Shown piece after piece: positions 34,137-44,905 of a stretch of DNA of 64,000 bases. Position numbers and translations under genes: made by a program. A model generated the notes under the pieces. It was not told where the DNA came from. It saw only the letters and a list, made by a program, of their open reading frames with translations, and made no database searches. The stretch's first letter is position 1. The number at the start of each line of letters is the position of its first letter. Source of the stretch: Corythucha ciliata (Eukaryota > Arthropoda > Insecta > Hemiptera > Tingidae); the NCBI GenBank assembly GCA_038030265.1, contig CM075938.1, positions 4,441,009 through 4,505,008 on the forward strand, written 5' to 3'.

Positions 34137-34650
34137 CCCGATGAGAACACTTCCATCGATTCGATGTCGAATCGACGTCATTTACGGCGGTTTTCGGAGA
34201 TGAGTCCTTATCGACGTCGTATCGATGTCATTTACTCGTGGATGTAATAAGGTTATTATTTCACCCTAGATGCAACTTCGAAAAGACGTAGTTGTAATAA
34301 TGTTTATCGGTCGATATAGAATCTATATCGATGAAATCTCAATGCAAATAGGTTTTCATATCGACAATAATATGACATCGATTTGACGAAGTAGCATTAC
34401 CTAGTTGCATCGAATATCGAAACGACGTTGAAGCAACCTCGATGTTTTTTTTAACATTTCTCACCAGTGCAACTGCGAGAGGTTGAAGTATAGTAGCGTT
34501 TTTTTTAGTATAGTATAGTAGCGTTGATAATGTTCGAAATATTGAGGTTGGTTCAACGTCGTTTCGATATTCGATACAACTCGTTTATAATGCAACTTTC
34601 GTCATCTCGATGTTGTATTTATTGTTGTAATATTGTGTACATATATTATA
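34137..34650. repeat. Palindromic element rich in TCGATG motifs
   Basis: It starts CCCGATGAGAACAC. The arms at about 34373-34450 and 34527-34610 are inverse copies, sharing GCATCGAATATCGAAACGAC. Many ATCGA/TCGAT motifs repeat in between. The terminal CCCGATGAGAACACT is found inverted at 41352-41366, and a shorter CCCGATGAGAAC occurs at 37183. Confidence 0.6.
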
Positions 34651-34824
34651 GTTCAGAAAAAAAAAATCTTCGCCAGCTAGCGGTTGGAAAGAGTGAATTT
34701 AACTCGTACACGTGAGTTTGAAGCAACAATATTTCTAATAATAATATAAGGCGTGTTTCAACTTTTCTCACGAGATTCCCCCTTTTAAGAAAATAAAATT
34801 TCAGAACTGATGTTTAATTTTCCC

Positions 34825-35074
34825 CTATAAAACAAGGCTAAATAAAAAACGCTGCAAATTATCGAACAATGCCTTATTATTTCGACTGTTTATGGGTTTA
34901 TTATTCATGGATGTAGTCAAAGCCGGCTTGAAATTACATGAAAATCGACACCCCACACCCCTATGATCCCAAATCCTTTGAAAATCCCCATTTTGGACCC
35001 GCTTTTGGCCCATAAAACCCCAGGGAGTTATTTGATCAAACTGATCAGATGTTAGGACCAACTAGACCCCAAAT
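34825..35074 (-). repeat. Two-module dispersed repeat, first part of the interrupted copy
   Basis: It is the reverse complement of 1205-1440 with few differences. It ends with GACCCCAAAT, where the LINE insertion begins. Confidence 0.8.
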
Positions 35075-36830
35075 TTATTTATTATTTATTTATTTATTTA
35101 ACCAGCCCTCAAGAAGGTAAACTTGAGTAGAGGACTGGAGCTGACTCATAACAGCGGCGAGTGAAAAAGGGCGAATAAATAATCATTTACCTAACTACCT
35201 AGTACAATGAGCAACAAAATAACTCAACAAACACAAATGAATGACAATTACGCCAAATTACTCAAAGCAGCAGCAAATACAACAACAATGACAACAGCTA
35301 CAGCGTAATAGATTTAAACATGAACAAAGTTATTCTGGTACCTTAAGACTATTTTCTCTTAATTTAGTGACTAGATATCTTTTAAATTGTTTAAGAGACT
35401 CAAACTGACAATAATTAAACCTATTAATAACAGCAATTTTTAAAGCTAGGATTGAAGCGTGTCTGTCATAGAAAGCAGTATTACGAATAGGAACCATAAT
35501 GTTTGTGCATTGAGACAATCTTGTAAAATGAGCAACTGATCAACTGTAAATACACTGAAGTCTTCAAATAATCTAGAGGAGGAATACAGAAAGGGTTTTT
35601 TTAAAGCTATTTTAATCAGGGTTTTTTGCGCTACCATTACTCTATTTATGATATATTTATGTGAACTACCCCAAACTAAAATTCCATAGGAAATAATGGA
35701 CTATAGTATACTAATCGTAACGTATCCATATTAAGTATGCATCTTAAAATTCTGAATTTATAAAATAATTTCCTCAGACGGCTAACAAGGATATTTACAT
35801 GAGCTTCAAATCGCATTCTATAGTCAAAAGTTACACCTAAGTATTTACACTGATTAACGTATTTAATCCTATCACAGCCACAATTACACCTATCTTTACA
35901 ACCTTCGGAGTGAATTACCAAATGACTATCATCTTCATCCTCGAATCGCGAAACAATGGAAAATTTAATAATCGAAGACTTTTCAAAGTTTAACAAAAAA
36001 CAATTTGTGTTAAGCCATTGCGTTATCACTTTTAATTCCCTCAACAAGTTGTCAATAACAACTCCAGAGTTGGCGCCACTGAACATGAAGACCGTGTCGT
36101 CCGCGAAGCAGAATGGGGTAGCCGAAATGTCCAAATCGAAAATACTGTTGTAGTACAAGATGAACAGCAGCGGACCCAACACGGAACCCTGTGGTACTCC
36201 GGATTTTAGAATCATCTCGTGGCTGACAGTGTCATTTATTTTGACTTTTTGCGTTCTTCCTGTGACATACGTGACCATCAAGTCGAGAGCAACCCCTCTG
36301 ATACCGTAGCTCTCCAATTTTTTGAAAAGTAATTCATGGCTTATGCAGTCGAAGGCTTTGTGAAGATCAATGAATACTCCAAACACGCTCAAGTTATGAT
36401 CCAAGCGCTCACTGATAAACTTCGATACTTCATACAGCGCGTGGTCCGTTGATAAGCCAGCCTGGAAACCGAATTGCCTTTTGGAGATAATCTGATGAGT
36501 TCGCAAGAACTCTGAAATCCTGGACTTAATGCACTTTTCCAATAATTTACCCAATGTTAATCCCAGAGAGATAGGCCGGTAGTTGCTGACCTCTCTGCAA
36601 TCCCCAGCTTTAAATAGTGGAATGACTAATGCTCTCTTAAAATAAGACGGAAAATGACCGGACTCCAGGCATCTGTTAAATATTCGCTCCAGGGGCATTG
36701 CAATAAAATCCTTTATCCTTATTAAAAGCTCATTAGTCATACCATCCTCATGATAAGAACATCTGGTTTTCAAATTACTAATTAAATTCATAATTTCCAT
36801 ACTACAAACAGGTTTCAAAAACCTGTTTGT
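35075..36830 (-). mobile_element. 5'-truncated CR1-like LINE with exact 5-bp target duplication
   Basis: The insertion is 1756 bp and is flanked by CAAAT (35070-35074 and 36831-36835), present once at the empty site near 1205. The 3' end (low coordinates) is a TAAA/ATAA repeat tail. The 5' end is truncated inside the RT. The empty-site copy fixes both borders to the base. Confidence 0.9.
35330..36830 (-). pseudogene. CR1-like LINE reverse transcriptase, truncated and frameshifted
   Basis: From the 5' truncation the main frame (to 35676) reads DGMTNELLIRIKDFI, RALVIPLFKAGDCREVSNYR, RQFGFQAGLSTDHALYEVSK, FIDLHKAFDCISHELLFKKL, SGVPQGSVLGPLLFILYYNS, the catalytic FADD in FCFADDTVFMFSG, and KYLGVTFDYRMRFEAHVN. 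Motifs and spacing fit the CR1/L2/Jockey cluster. Two frameshifts then carry the thumb through frames at 35446-35637 and 35330-35518. The first 14 or so codons of the open frame belong to the host repeat, not to the LINE. Confidence 0.85.
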
Positions 36831-37020
36831 CAAATGGAGTCTATGTGCGAAAGAACGAGTTTTTTCGAGCAATCCTAGGGCAAGATATGGCCCGGACGAC
36901 GGACGGACATTTTTTTATTATTTCAGATTTGGATTCTACGCACTTTGAAACGTTAAACTACAAATTTTGAGGGGGGGGGGGTCAAAAACATTTTTTTGCG
37001 ATACGATTACAAAGACTTAT
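36831..37020 (-). repeat. Two-module dispersed repeat, second part of the interrupted copy
   Basis: It is the reverse complement of about 1000-1209 and resumes directly after the LINE. Confidence 0.8.
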
Positions 37021-37182
37021 TATTGAGAAATAATAAGTCAATATTTTATTTTGGTTTATTATTCATTCTGAATAATACACCTATGTTTTCGGCCAGGAAA
37101 AAATGTTTACAACCTACCCTTAATTTTTCTGTGTACGTTTTAACATTTCTGGAATGTCCGGACCATATCTTGCCCTAGGATC
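36876..37182. repeat. MITE with about 26-bp terminal inverted repeats
   Basis: CCTAGGGCAAGATATGGCCC at 36876 is matched by its inverse ending in CTTGCCCTAGG at 37182, with one substitution. This suggests the left module of the dispersed repeat is itself a 307-bp MITE; at 0.85-1.17 kb only one end is preserved. Confidence 0.65.
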
Positions 37183-37474
37183 CCGATGAGAACTAAATAA
37201 AGTACTTGATACTAAATAAAAAATACTAGATTGATACTAAATAAAAAATTGCACTAAATAAAAAATATTCATCAAAACACAAAAAATACTGCAATACAAA
37301 AACCCTACTGTCTCTACCACGAGAATTTTGAACTACCCACGTTTCGCGCGTGGCGTTATCATCCTTATCTAATAATCAAACGGTCTTTCTCTTTTGCTTT
37401 AAGTTCGTGTCAATTCATGTTGTGAAGTGTGACTGAGAACTTTAAAGATTTTAGTGACGGTTTGGAGTGTGTCG

Positions 37475-37477
<3 letters not shown>

Positions 37478-37520
<43 letters not shown>

Positions 37521-39232
37521 GCTTATGCTTACGAGAGCCATTAGCCGACGTTCGTTTTTATTTTTAAGAATTTGTAATAAATAATGAATGTATGTATGTA
37601 TGTAGCAATGTAAAGTATGTATTGTAGTTCAAATATGAGAGTAGAATAAATAATATTTTATTTCATCAGATTATTTAACATTTAATATCTTGCTATTTAT
37701 TTACATAAGTTATTTCAAATTCATTGGTGTTGAGACGTAGGTAAAGTTACTATAGTTCCATATTGCTATCGTTCATGAAATTAACTAATTCTGTATGTGT
37801 AATTCTAATATTCGTGAGTATTATGTAAAAGTTGAATGGAGCGATTAATTTTTTATAAAGTAAATTCAAAAATTTTGATCTGTGCATTTTGTATTTTGTA
37901 CATTCCATTATTTTATGTTCAAGATTGTCAGTCTGGTTGCATGTGGCGCATGTTGTACTGGTTTTTCGTCCTATTTTAGTCAAATATTCATTACATGTAC
38001 CATGATTTGATCTGATTCTATTGATGTTTTTAATGTTTTTTCGAGATAAGTTTAATTTGTGAAACCATGGTTTGGGTAGTATAAGGGGATTTATGGTTTT
38101 ATAAAAATAGCCTTTTGTTTGTTCTTGAAAATCAGACTGCCATTTATCTTTCAGTATTTCTGTGAAAGTGGTGTGGATGTCGCTAACTGGAATTTTATAA
38201 TGGAGTATATTGTTTGATGTGCTACCGCTTTTTGCTAGTAGATCAACTTCGTCATTTCCAGGAATATTGGCGTGACCTTTTATCCAAATTATTGAGATTC
38301 TTTTGTTCTGGGTGGAAGTAATGTTGTGTAACATACTCATTATTTCAACCAAAAGATATGATGAATTAGCTGCATTACAAAAATGTGAAATACTCTCATC
38401 TACGCTTTGACAATCAGTTAATATTGAGAAGTCGTTGTCTGTGGAAATTTCTATATGCTTTAGGGCCTCAATGATTGCAACGCACTCCGCCGAAAAATTT
38501 GAGAAATAGTTGGATAGCTTGTAATGTTTCTTTATATTATCAGTTTTATCCACGTAAGCTGCTCCCACGTTACCATTCTTCTTAGATCCATCTGTGTAAA
38601 TTATATGTTTGTTGGTTAATAATGGCATTACTTTTTCGTTGAAGGTTGTGATTGGGGGTATGTCGTCTTTGTTATGTGTCATGTACAAAATAGGTATTTG
38701 AGTTGGAACTAAGTAAGATTGTTTATCAAATATCGGGAGTTTGCTAGAGCAAGCTATTAGTGATTGAAATTTCGATGTGTCAAGGAAACTATCAATTATT
38801 AGTGGTGTGGGTTTTTTTCTCCAGTAATGATACGTAAGTACTTTAGTTGCCAAATGGGCAATTTTACGATAAATGAGTGGTGATGTTGTTAAAGTTTTTA
38901 ATACATATCTATCGCACAGCATTTTACGGCGAAATTTAAGAGGGGGTTCATGGGCCTCAGCCAAGATAACATTGGTTGGTGTGCTTTTTAAATATCCCAT
39001 ACACAGTCTAATACATTTGTACTGCAATCTATCTAGCTTTTGCATTGTCGTTTTGTTGGCTCTGCTGTAAAAAATGCAACCGAAATCAATTATGGCTCTA
39101 ATTGTTGATCTATAGAATAATAGGCAAGTCGCTTGGTCAGTACCCGTAATTGATGAAACAAATCATTTTTAAAATATTAAAAAATTTGTCTGTTTTAGCG
39201 ATAATGTCTTGTACGTGATTTTTCCAACTTAA
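37478..39232 (-). mobile_element. 5'-truncated LINE with poly-A tail and RNase H
   Basis: The minus-strand element starts inside the RT thumb near 39232 (SWKNHVQDIIAKTDKFFNIL) and runs through RNase H to a long 3' UTR, then a 40-bp A tract (T run at about 37478-37517). The reading frame is intact from 39045 to 37750; upstream there is one frameshift. No clear target duplication was found next to the tail. Confidence 0.8.
37750..39045 (-). pseudogene. LINE ORF2 C-terminal part: thumb, RNase H, Cys motif
   Basis: A 431-codon frame without stops. It opens with the thumb block KLDRLQYKCIRLCMGYLKST, then RNase H: HIIYTDGSKKNGNVGAAYVD (first Asp), FSAECVAIIEALKH (Glu), FSILTDCQSVDESI (second Asp) and IIWIKGHANIPGNDEVDLLA (His/Asp). 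It ends with a C-C-H-C type motif, CATCNQTDNLEHKIMECTKY. All RNase H catalytic residues are kept. It belongs to the I-like LINEs that carry RNase H. Without RT or endonuclease it cannot move by itself. Confidence 0.85.
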
Positions 39233-39239
39233 TTATGTC

Positions 39240-39880
39240 GACGCAGCAAGCCTCAGTGTTAGTTCTCAGGCATCAGTACCAGTCACAGACGTTTGAATTA
39301 CTTTGTTTCAACTGTTGGGCAGAGGAAAATATGCTCCGGATCTTAGGTAAGTACAGGGCAACAAATCTTGTAGAGCGTTATAATTTGGGGACAGGCTACC
39401 GATATTGTAATGTATGATGCATAAAGTGACCCATTTTGCCTTGGTTGTGAGTCGCATGAACGTGAAAGTGAGTGCGAGGACGGCTTTTTAACATTAGCAC
39501 TAATAATCTTAATGTCAAGTCAATTAATTGCTGCGCATAGAAGAAAAAGCAAAGGAACTTAATAGATTAATATTTTTAGTTCATTGTATTCGAGTTTCCG
39601 TCGTGCACTAATCCGTTCGAGGTGGCTGTGCCCGCAGTCTCGGTGTTCGACATAGAGGCACAGGAGTTCACCAGAGAAGAAGGAGTTCTAAAGACGCCAC
39701 ACATTGCTTACAAGGCTGCTCCTCGTCATTCTGGGCTGGGAGAAATTTACTCTTCTTCTTTTCGATTACGAAAAAAACTTACGATTCTTCGGCAGACGAA
39801 ACTTCTAAAGAGTCGCAATTGAAAAAGTTGAGAATTTAAGGTATATAGGCTATTTTTTCTGTCAGTGTATGTAAACATAA
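39240..39880. other. No gene recognised
   Basis: Short frames on the plus strand without motifs. I see nothing that supports an exon. Confidence 0.4.
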
Positions 39881-39881
39881 T

Positions 39882-40036
39882 GACTTATAACGTTTCCCAT
39901 TTGCACAAAATTCTGCAACGCGGCAATTCATTTCCAACCGTTTTCTCCAGTAACATATGATTTAATTAAGAGTGGGCGGGTGGAAATGAACTGCCCAAAT
40001 GCAGAATTTTGTGCAAATGGGAAACGATATTACACT
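39882..40036. repeat. Foldback MITE of about 155 bp
   Basis: CGTTTCCCATTTGCACAAAA followed by TTCTGC on the left is repeated inverted on the right, followed further in by CAATTCATTTCC and its inverse. Single copies of the GCGTTTTCCATTTGCACAA end occur at about 12748 and 15152, and a worn one near 6105. Confidence 0.65.
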
Positions 40037-40984
40037 TTTGGCCAGCATGATCAAAATTACAATTGACTTGAATTTCTTCCAGCGGCACTCAAAAAGCATC
40101 GGAAGAACCATGGAAATATCCCCGCCTTCAGTAGCGAAGATGTGAAAAACACAGTTGCCAGGTGGCTTGAAGACAGCCAAGGTCGCCTGAACATTAAGGC
40201 CAATTTTCACCAACAAAATTGATTTTGTTTGAATTTGATCGTGATTAGTAGCCAATAACGACCCATATGAATTCTGATATAAGTGTTTACATTGTAATCG
40301 TGGGTTAAGAAGTTGGTGAAATCGGACCTAAAAAAGGAAGGAGAAAATTCGGCAGTTGACTGAACGTGATTCTCTATCAGACTAAGGTATACTCTATTGG
40401 TACCGTATTGTGTAGCATTATAATTATGATAACTTTTTACTAACTTAGTTATTTTGGCGTTTCGCAAACGTTAGGTTCCGTAGGAAGTACGAGGAGGATC
40501 CACCTTGATTTTTAAAAGTAGTTTTCTGTCATATTTTTTTTCAAATAATTTTCACTTATGCTTTAGATATTGTATGAAGTGTCCTATAAAATACAATTCG
40601 TATTTTGTTTTAAGTATGTATTATAATTTACAGGTCACACTCAGTACCCTTAAGGCCGATCCACACATACGAATGGTCCTATGAAGCGTGCCTTTGAATG
40701 CGGCTGTTCACAATAACCCCATGCATCCAACACCAACGCGACTCCCACCGTGCTCGTTCTATCGGGACGTTCCATTTCTAAAGTAAGATTGGTGTAGGTT
40801 CAGAAGTATGCATATAGGTGCGGACCGCATGGCCTAGGTCCATGCTGTTCATCGGTCCTCATACAAAAAAAGTGACGGTATCGGTGATTATTTAGGCCCA
40901 TTGAATCATTGATGTGATATCGATGAAGTGATTATAATGGTTTACAAATCTATATAAATCCAAACGTGATATTGCATTTTTGTG

Positions 40985-41095
40985 ACCAGCTGAGGAGCAT
41001 ACTTTCAAAAAGGCACATATCCATTTTTTCAAGGTAAAAACAAGTTTTGGGGAAAATGGATATGTGCCTTTTAGAAAGTATGCTCATCAGCTGCC
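40985..41095. repeat. Hairpin element with arms of about 48 bp
   Basis: AGCATACTTTC and GGCACATATCCATTTT on the left pair with AAAATGGATATGTGCC and GAAAGTATGCT on the right around a loop of about 15 bp. It stands immediately before the TCGATG array. Confidence 0.7.
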
Positions 41096-41124
41096 GGTAC
41101 AAATTTTCCATCGATGGCAACGCA

Positions 41125-41366
41125 TCTGTGCGACGTACAATCGATGAGATGGTGCGACGTAATATCGATGAAATTGTGCGACGTACTATCGACGAAGTGG
41201 TGTCGACGTCTATTATATGTCGATTTTTCATCGATGAGTTGACGTAATCCCATCGACGTTGATTCGCGGGACATTTTTGACTCGATCGCGGCTCGATTTT
41301 TAGTCGTTTGTTGACTCGATGATCGACGTTGATTCGATGTTGATTCGATGGGAGTGTTCTCATCGG
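41125..41366 (+). repeat. Tandem TCGATG-rich array
   Basis: Units of 24 bp with GTGCGACGTA and ATCGATGA repeat three times, followed by looser TCGACG/TCGATG copies, up to the inverted end AGTGTTCTCATCGGG at 41366. Same motif style as 34.1-34.6 kb. Confidence 0.65.
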
Positions 41367-41371
41367 GCAGG

Positions 41372-43730
41372 GAGCGGAACACGGACGAATGAGAAAGGAT
41401 TCATCTCATTTTCGAGGAAAATTTTAGTCGTTGTCTTTGTAATTTTGAACCCTCTAGGACTTATCCCTTATCCAAACTTTATAACTGCTCCTACAATTAG
41501 AAATACCGGCCGTTCTTCTGCAAGATTTTAATAAAATATCGTGATAAAAATCTTCAAAGAGACGATTCAGCGCTATTCATCATTTTTTTTTTTTTCTTTT
41601 TTCTTCAAGAAATGCTTGAGATGTTGTTTTACCTGTCTGTAATCAACTTGATGATGTTTTTTTCTTGATACTTTTAATAATAATTACAACAAACTGAGAG
41701 ACAGGAGAAACAGGCTGTCTTCCTTCTGTGCTGACTCCTCCAGTGCCGACACTTTATTTTGGGGTACATTTTTTTAACACTTGTTTGCACGACAACCTTG
41801 AGATTCATTTTTAAAATAACGCCTTTGAAATTCTTTCCGAGTTTTTTTCCTCCCCATTTTCCACTCTTGAACGAAAGTTAAAAGAATTTTAAGATGCCGC
41901 GTCGTTTATCAAAGGAAGGTGTGCTCATTACGTTCAGAGTGCTCTGGGGGAGATTCTGCCTTTCACCCCCCCCCCTCCTTCACGATCATAATTCTTTAAA
42001 GAAACTGGATGTTGGTATTCCAGAAGCAGTTACTTATTAATCCAAGTAATTAATAGTTTTTTTTTTTGTACCGAAAGACTGTCTTCACTCTTGAGTATTC
42101 TTGGTTTGTGAGAAGGTAGAAACCTTAATCTCAGGCTCTCCCCCACCGTTGGAAATTTAAACGCCGTAAAGAATTTCCTTGGAGTACATCGTCTGATTGT
42201 TACAGGTACGGTAGCTACCTATAATCTCTTTAAAGTCGTGTATCGGCAACCTCCTCCTTTTTCCCGATTTACATAGTTTGAACAGATAAAAATTGAAGAT
42301 ATTTTTGTTAATACTCTCGAAGGAGGGCTCTCTCAGGTTCTCAAAAACGCTGATTGTCATGAATTATTGCCAAAATAAGGAACCATCGTTTTTTACTCCC
42401 TATTTTTCCGGTTTAAATGAAACACAGTTTTTTTTTTTTTGTTGTCTCGCGTATACCTTTTTAAAACAATGGTCACGATTTGTACAAAGCGCGAGTTTAG
42501 GCTTGGCGTATATGATGAGAACACCCCTTCCCTTTCCCAAATCCCATTTAAATGCCGACAGGTGAGTGGAGCCAAAATCAACCCCGTATCCTTCTTCGTT
42601 ATATCGGGACTTTCTTTGAACGGTTTGATTTAGCTTGTCACTGCAGACCCATGCTGCAGAAACACGATAAAAAACAGGGGAGTGAATCAATGAGATGAAA
42701 TTAATTCTGCGAGGGGGCAAGAGAAGAAGGAGGAGGAGAAAACAAAAAATAATTAAATTAGCAAGGGCTTAATTAAGCCAGCGCCTTGAAGGAGGATTCA
42801 TTAATTTTTCAAGACGCTGAATATCTTAAAATAGGAAAGGACGACAGCTCATCACAAATTTGAGTTCCAAGGAAGGTTTTCACGGTATCTTCCCCTCTGC
42901 ATTGTTCAAATCAGGTTTAATTATTTGAAAATCTCAGCAAGAACATGGGTATTTACCCAATACATTAATACATAGAAGATGAGCGATGGATGATGACCAC
43001 AAGTTAGAAGCGGGTGCATCTTGAGTGGGATTAAGCCTACACGGGTTCCTCCAATTCTCATGCTGAAGGAAATATGTTCTGTAGAATTTAACCAAAGAGA
43101 AACCCGGCGATCCTAAATACGCACCGCGGTTTTATAGCTTGTAAGCTATTATAAATCAGAATTAAAAGGTAGATGACATTTGTCTGGTTAACCCTGAACT
43201 CCAAAAATCGGAAGGCCCAAAAGCTATAGTCATGTCTGAATTGAGATTTTGCAGATTACTCGCCTCTATACATTGTACAAAGTGCCTTTTCTTAATTCCT
43301 CGCCTTTCTTCCTCACAACCAACCTTCCAGCTCTTTCTTTCTCACTAATAAAAAAAAAGAAAATAAAGAAAAAAAAAATCCTTACGATGAATCCACGGGC
43401 GATTATCTCCTGGCAAGTGGGGTGATGTATCGGTGTGTAATGGTGTAGCTTCAGGGCGAGGGGCAATTACGAGCTATCTCGGAAGATGAATTTATTCACT
43501 TTTTTTTCATGCCTCCGAACCACCAATTTCTTTCCTTGTTCTCAGGATTATCTCTTTAAGCGGTTTTGTGAGGAGGAGGACGGGGGGGAGGGTGTGAGTA
43601 AACGAAATCAATGTCATGGGAGAGCGATAAGGGAAATATCACCTAAAAATTGTTTATTTTTATGTGAGTGTGTGCTTTTCTCAAAACTTCAGGAGAAAAA
43701 TAATATTTCAACATTTGTCGTAACTACCAA
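41372..43730. other. No gene recognised
   Basis: No conserved frame, RNA gene or clear repeat found. Open frames of up to 106 codons have no family features. Poly-T and poly-A runs are frequent. Confidence 0.5.
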
Positions 43731-43734
43731 CGGC

Positions 43735-44475
43735 CCTCTTAGCCGCCCGTCGTCCCCCTAAAATCCAAAACCTTTCCCTTAGTTCACAGAGCAGGCCCAG
43801 GGCTCCCACGTGACACTTCCGTCGATGATGCTCGAATAAGAGTCGCTGTACCAGAGGGGGTTCGCCTGGAAGCACAAGCGGTCGACAGAAATCCCCCCCT
43901 CCATGAATAGATAATCTGGTTCGTAGTCGCAGGGTTTTATCCTCATCGACGAAAATCTCCAACCGATGAAACCATGGGTCATCGAATTGAATCAGCCGGA
44001 GCAACACCTCCTCTGCAGCGCTTACTTCTTCTGTGGTTAGTTCTCCCACCACCCGTTCGGCCCGACGACAGTTTCTCAGAAAACGAAGGGATCGAGCCAT
44101 CTGACGCGCGTTCTGAGATAACGACGAAAATTTCCGGTAGTACCAAGGGTAACCCTTTGGCTGGACGTTACAACAAACGACACCCTTTCTTCTTGCGGTG
44201 TTCACCTTTTCTTCATCGACAGTAATCGCACGTGACGATGGCCACGAAGAGGAAGGCGCTCATAGCCGTTGTGGTTCCTCCCCACAAACTGACTTGACTA
44301 ACTTATCATCCGCGCACCCCTGTGAGGGATGATCAGTGGGGTTCAGAGCACCCGGGAAATGACTCCAGCTTCCAAACGCCGTCATCCTGTGGATCTTGTC
44401 AACTCTGTTCTTCACAAAAATCGTCCAAGGGTCTGCAGCCAGGCAAGGACCGTTGGACGAATCTGACCAAAAAAA
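43735..44475 (-). pseudogene. BEL/Pao pol, second part: RNase H end and integrase zinc domain
   Basis: From the Copia border: FWSDSSNGPCLAADPWTIFV, KNRVDKIHRMTAFGSWSHFP and ALNPTDHPSQG match the BEL/Pao RNase H end (F-x-D-S, F-x-x-N-R-V, N-P-T/A-D). Then LTTEEVSAAEEVLLRLIQFD, LRLRTRLSIHGGGDF, PLVLPGEPPLVQRLLFEHHR and LCELRERFWILGGRRAAKRA match the integrase zinc-binding region. Stops and frameshifts occur. The sequence ends at about 43735 before the integrase core. Confidence 0.8.
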
Positions 44476-44594
44476 TTTTATTAGTCAAACAAATTTATTT
44501 TATCTTTTTTTTTTTCTTCAAAAAACTCCAAAAGGGGGTAGAACAATAATCAAAAACATGTGTCATAAAAAAAATGAGAACACTTTTCTCAACA
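44476..44594 (-). repeat. Copia 3' LTR
   Basis: On the minus strand it begins TGTTGAGAAAAG and ends GACTAATAAAA. The last bases differ from the TAATAACA end of the other LTR, so the terminal CA has mutated. Confidence 0.9.
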
Positions 44595-44905
44595 CTCTCC
44601 CTTCTTAATTTTTTTTTTTTTTTTTTTTGTCATCATGGCAACGAAGTGTTTAACCCCATTTTCCGAGAAAGGTCGTCGAGACGGGGTTTTTGAAGAGGCT
44701 TGGTCATAATATCGGCTACTTGAAATTCAGTTGAAATTCGAGTTACTTGAATTTCGCCGTTTGTAACAAGCTCCCTCACAAAGAAATGCCTCGTCTTGAT
44801 ATGCTTTGTTCGTCTGTGGAACTCCGGATTGTTCGATAGTCGAACCGCGGCTTTATTATCAACGAAGATGGTAGGAATCGCTTCCATTCGAGTGATGGCT
44901 CCTAG

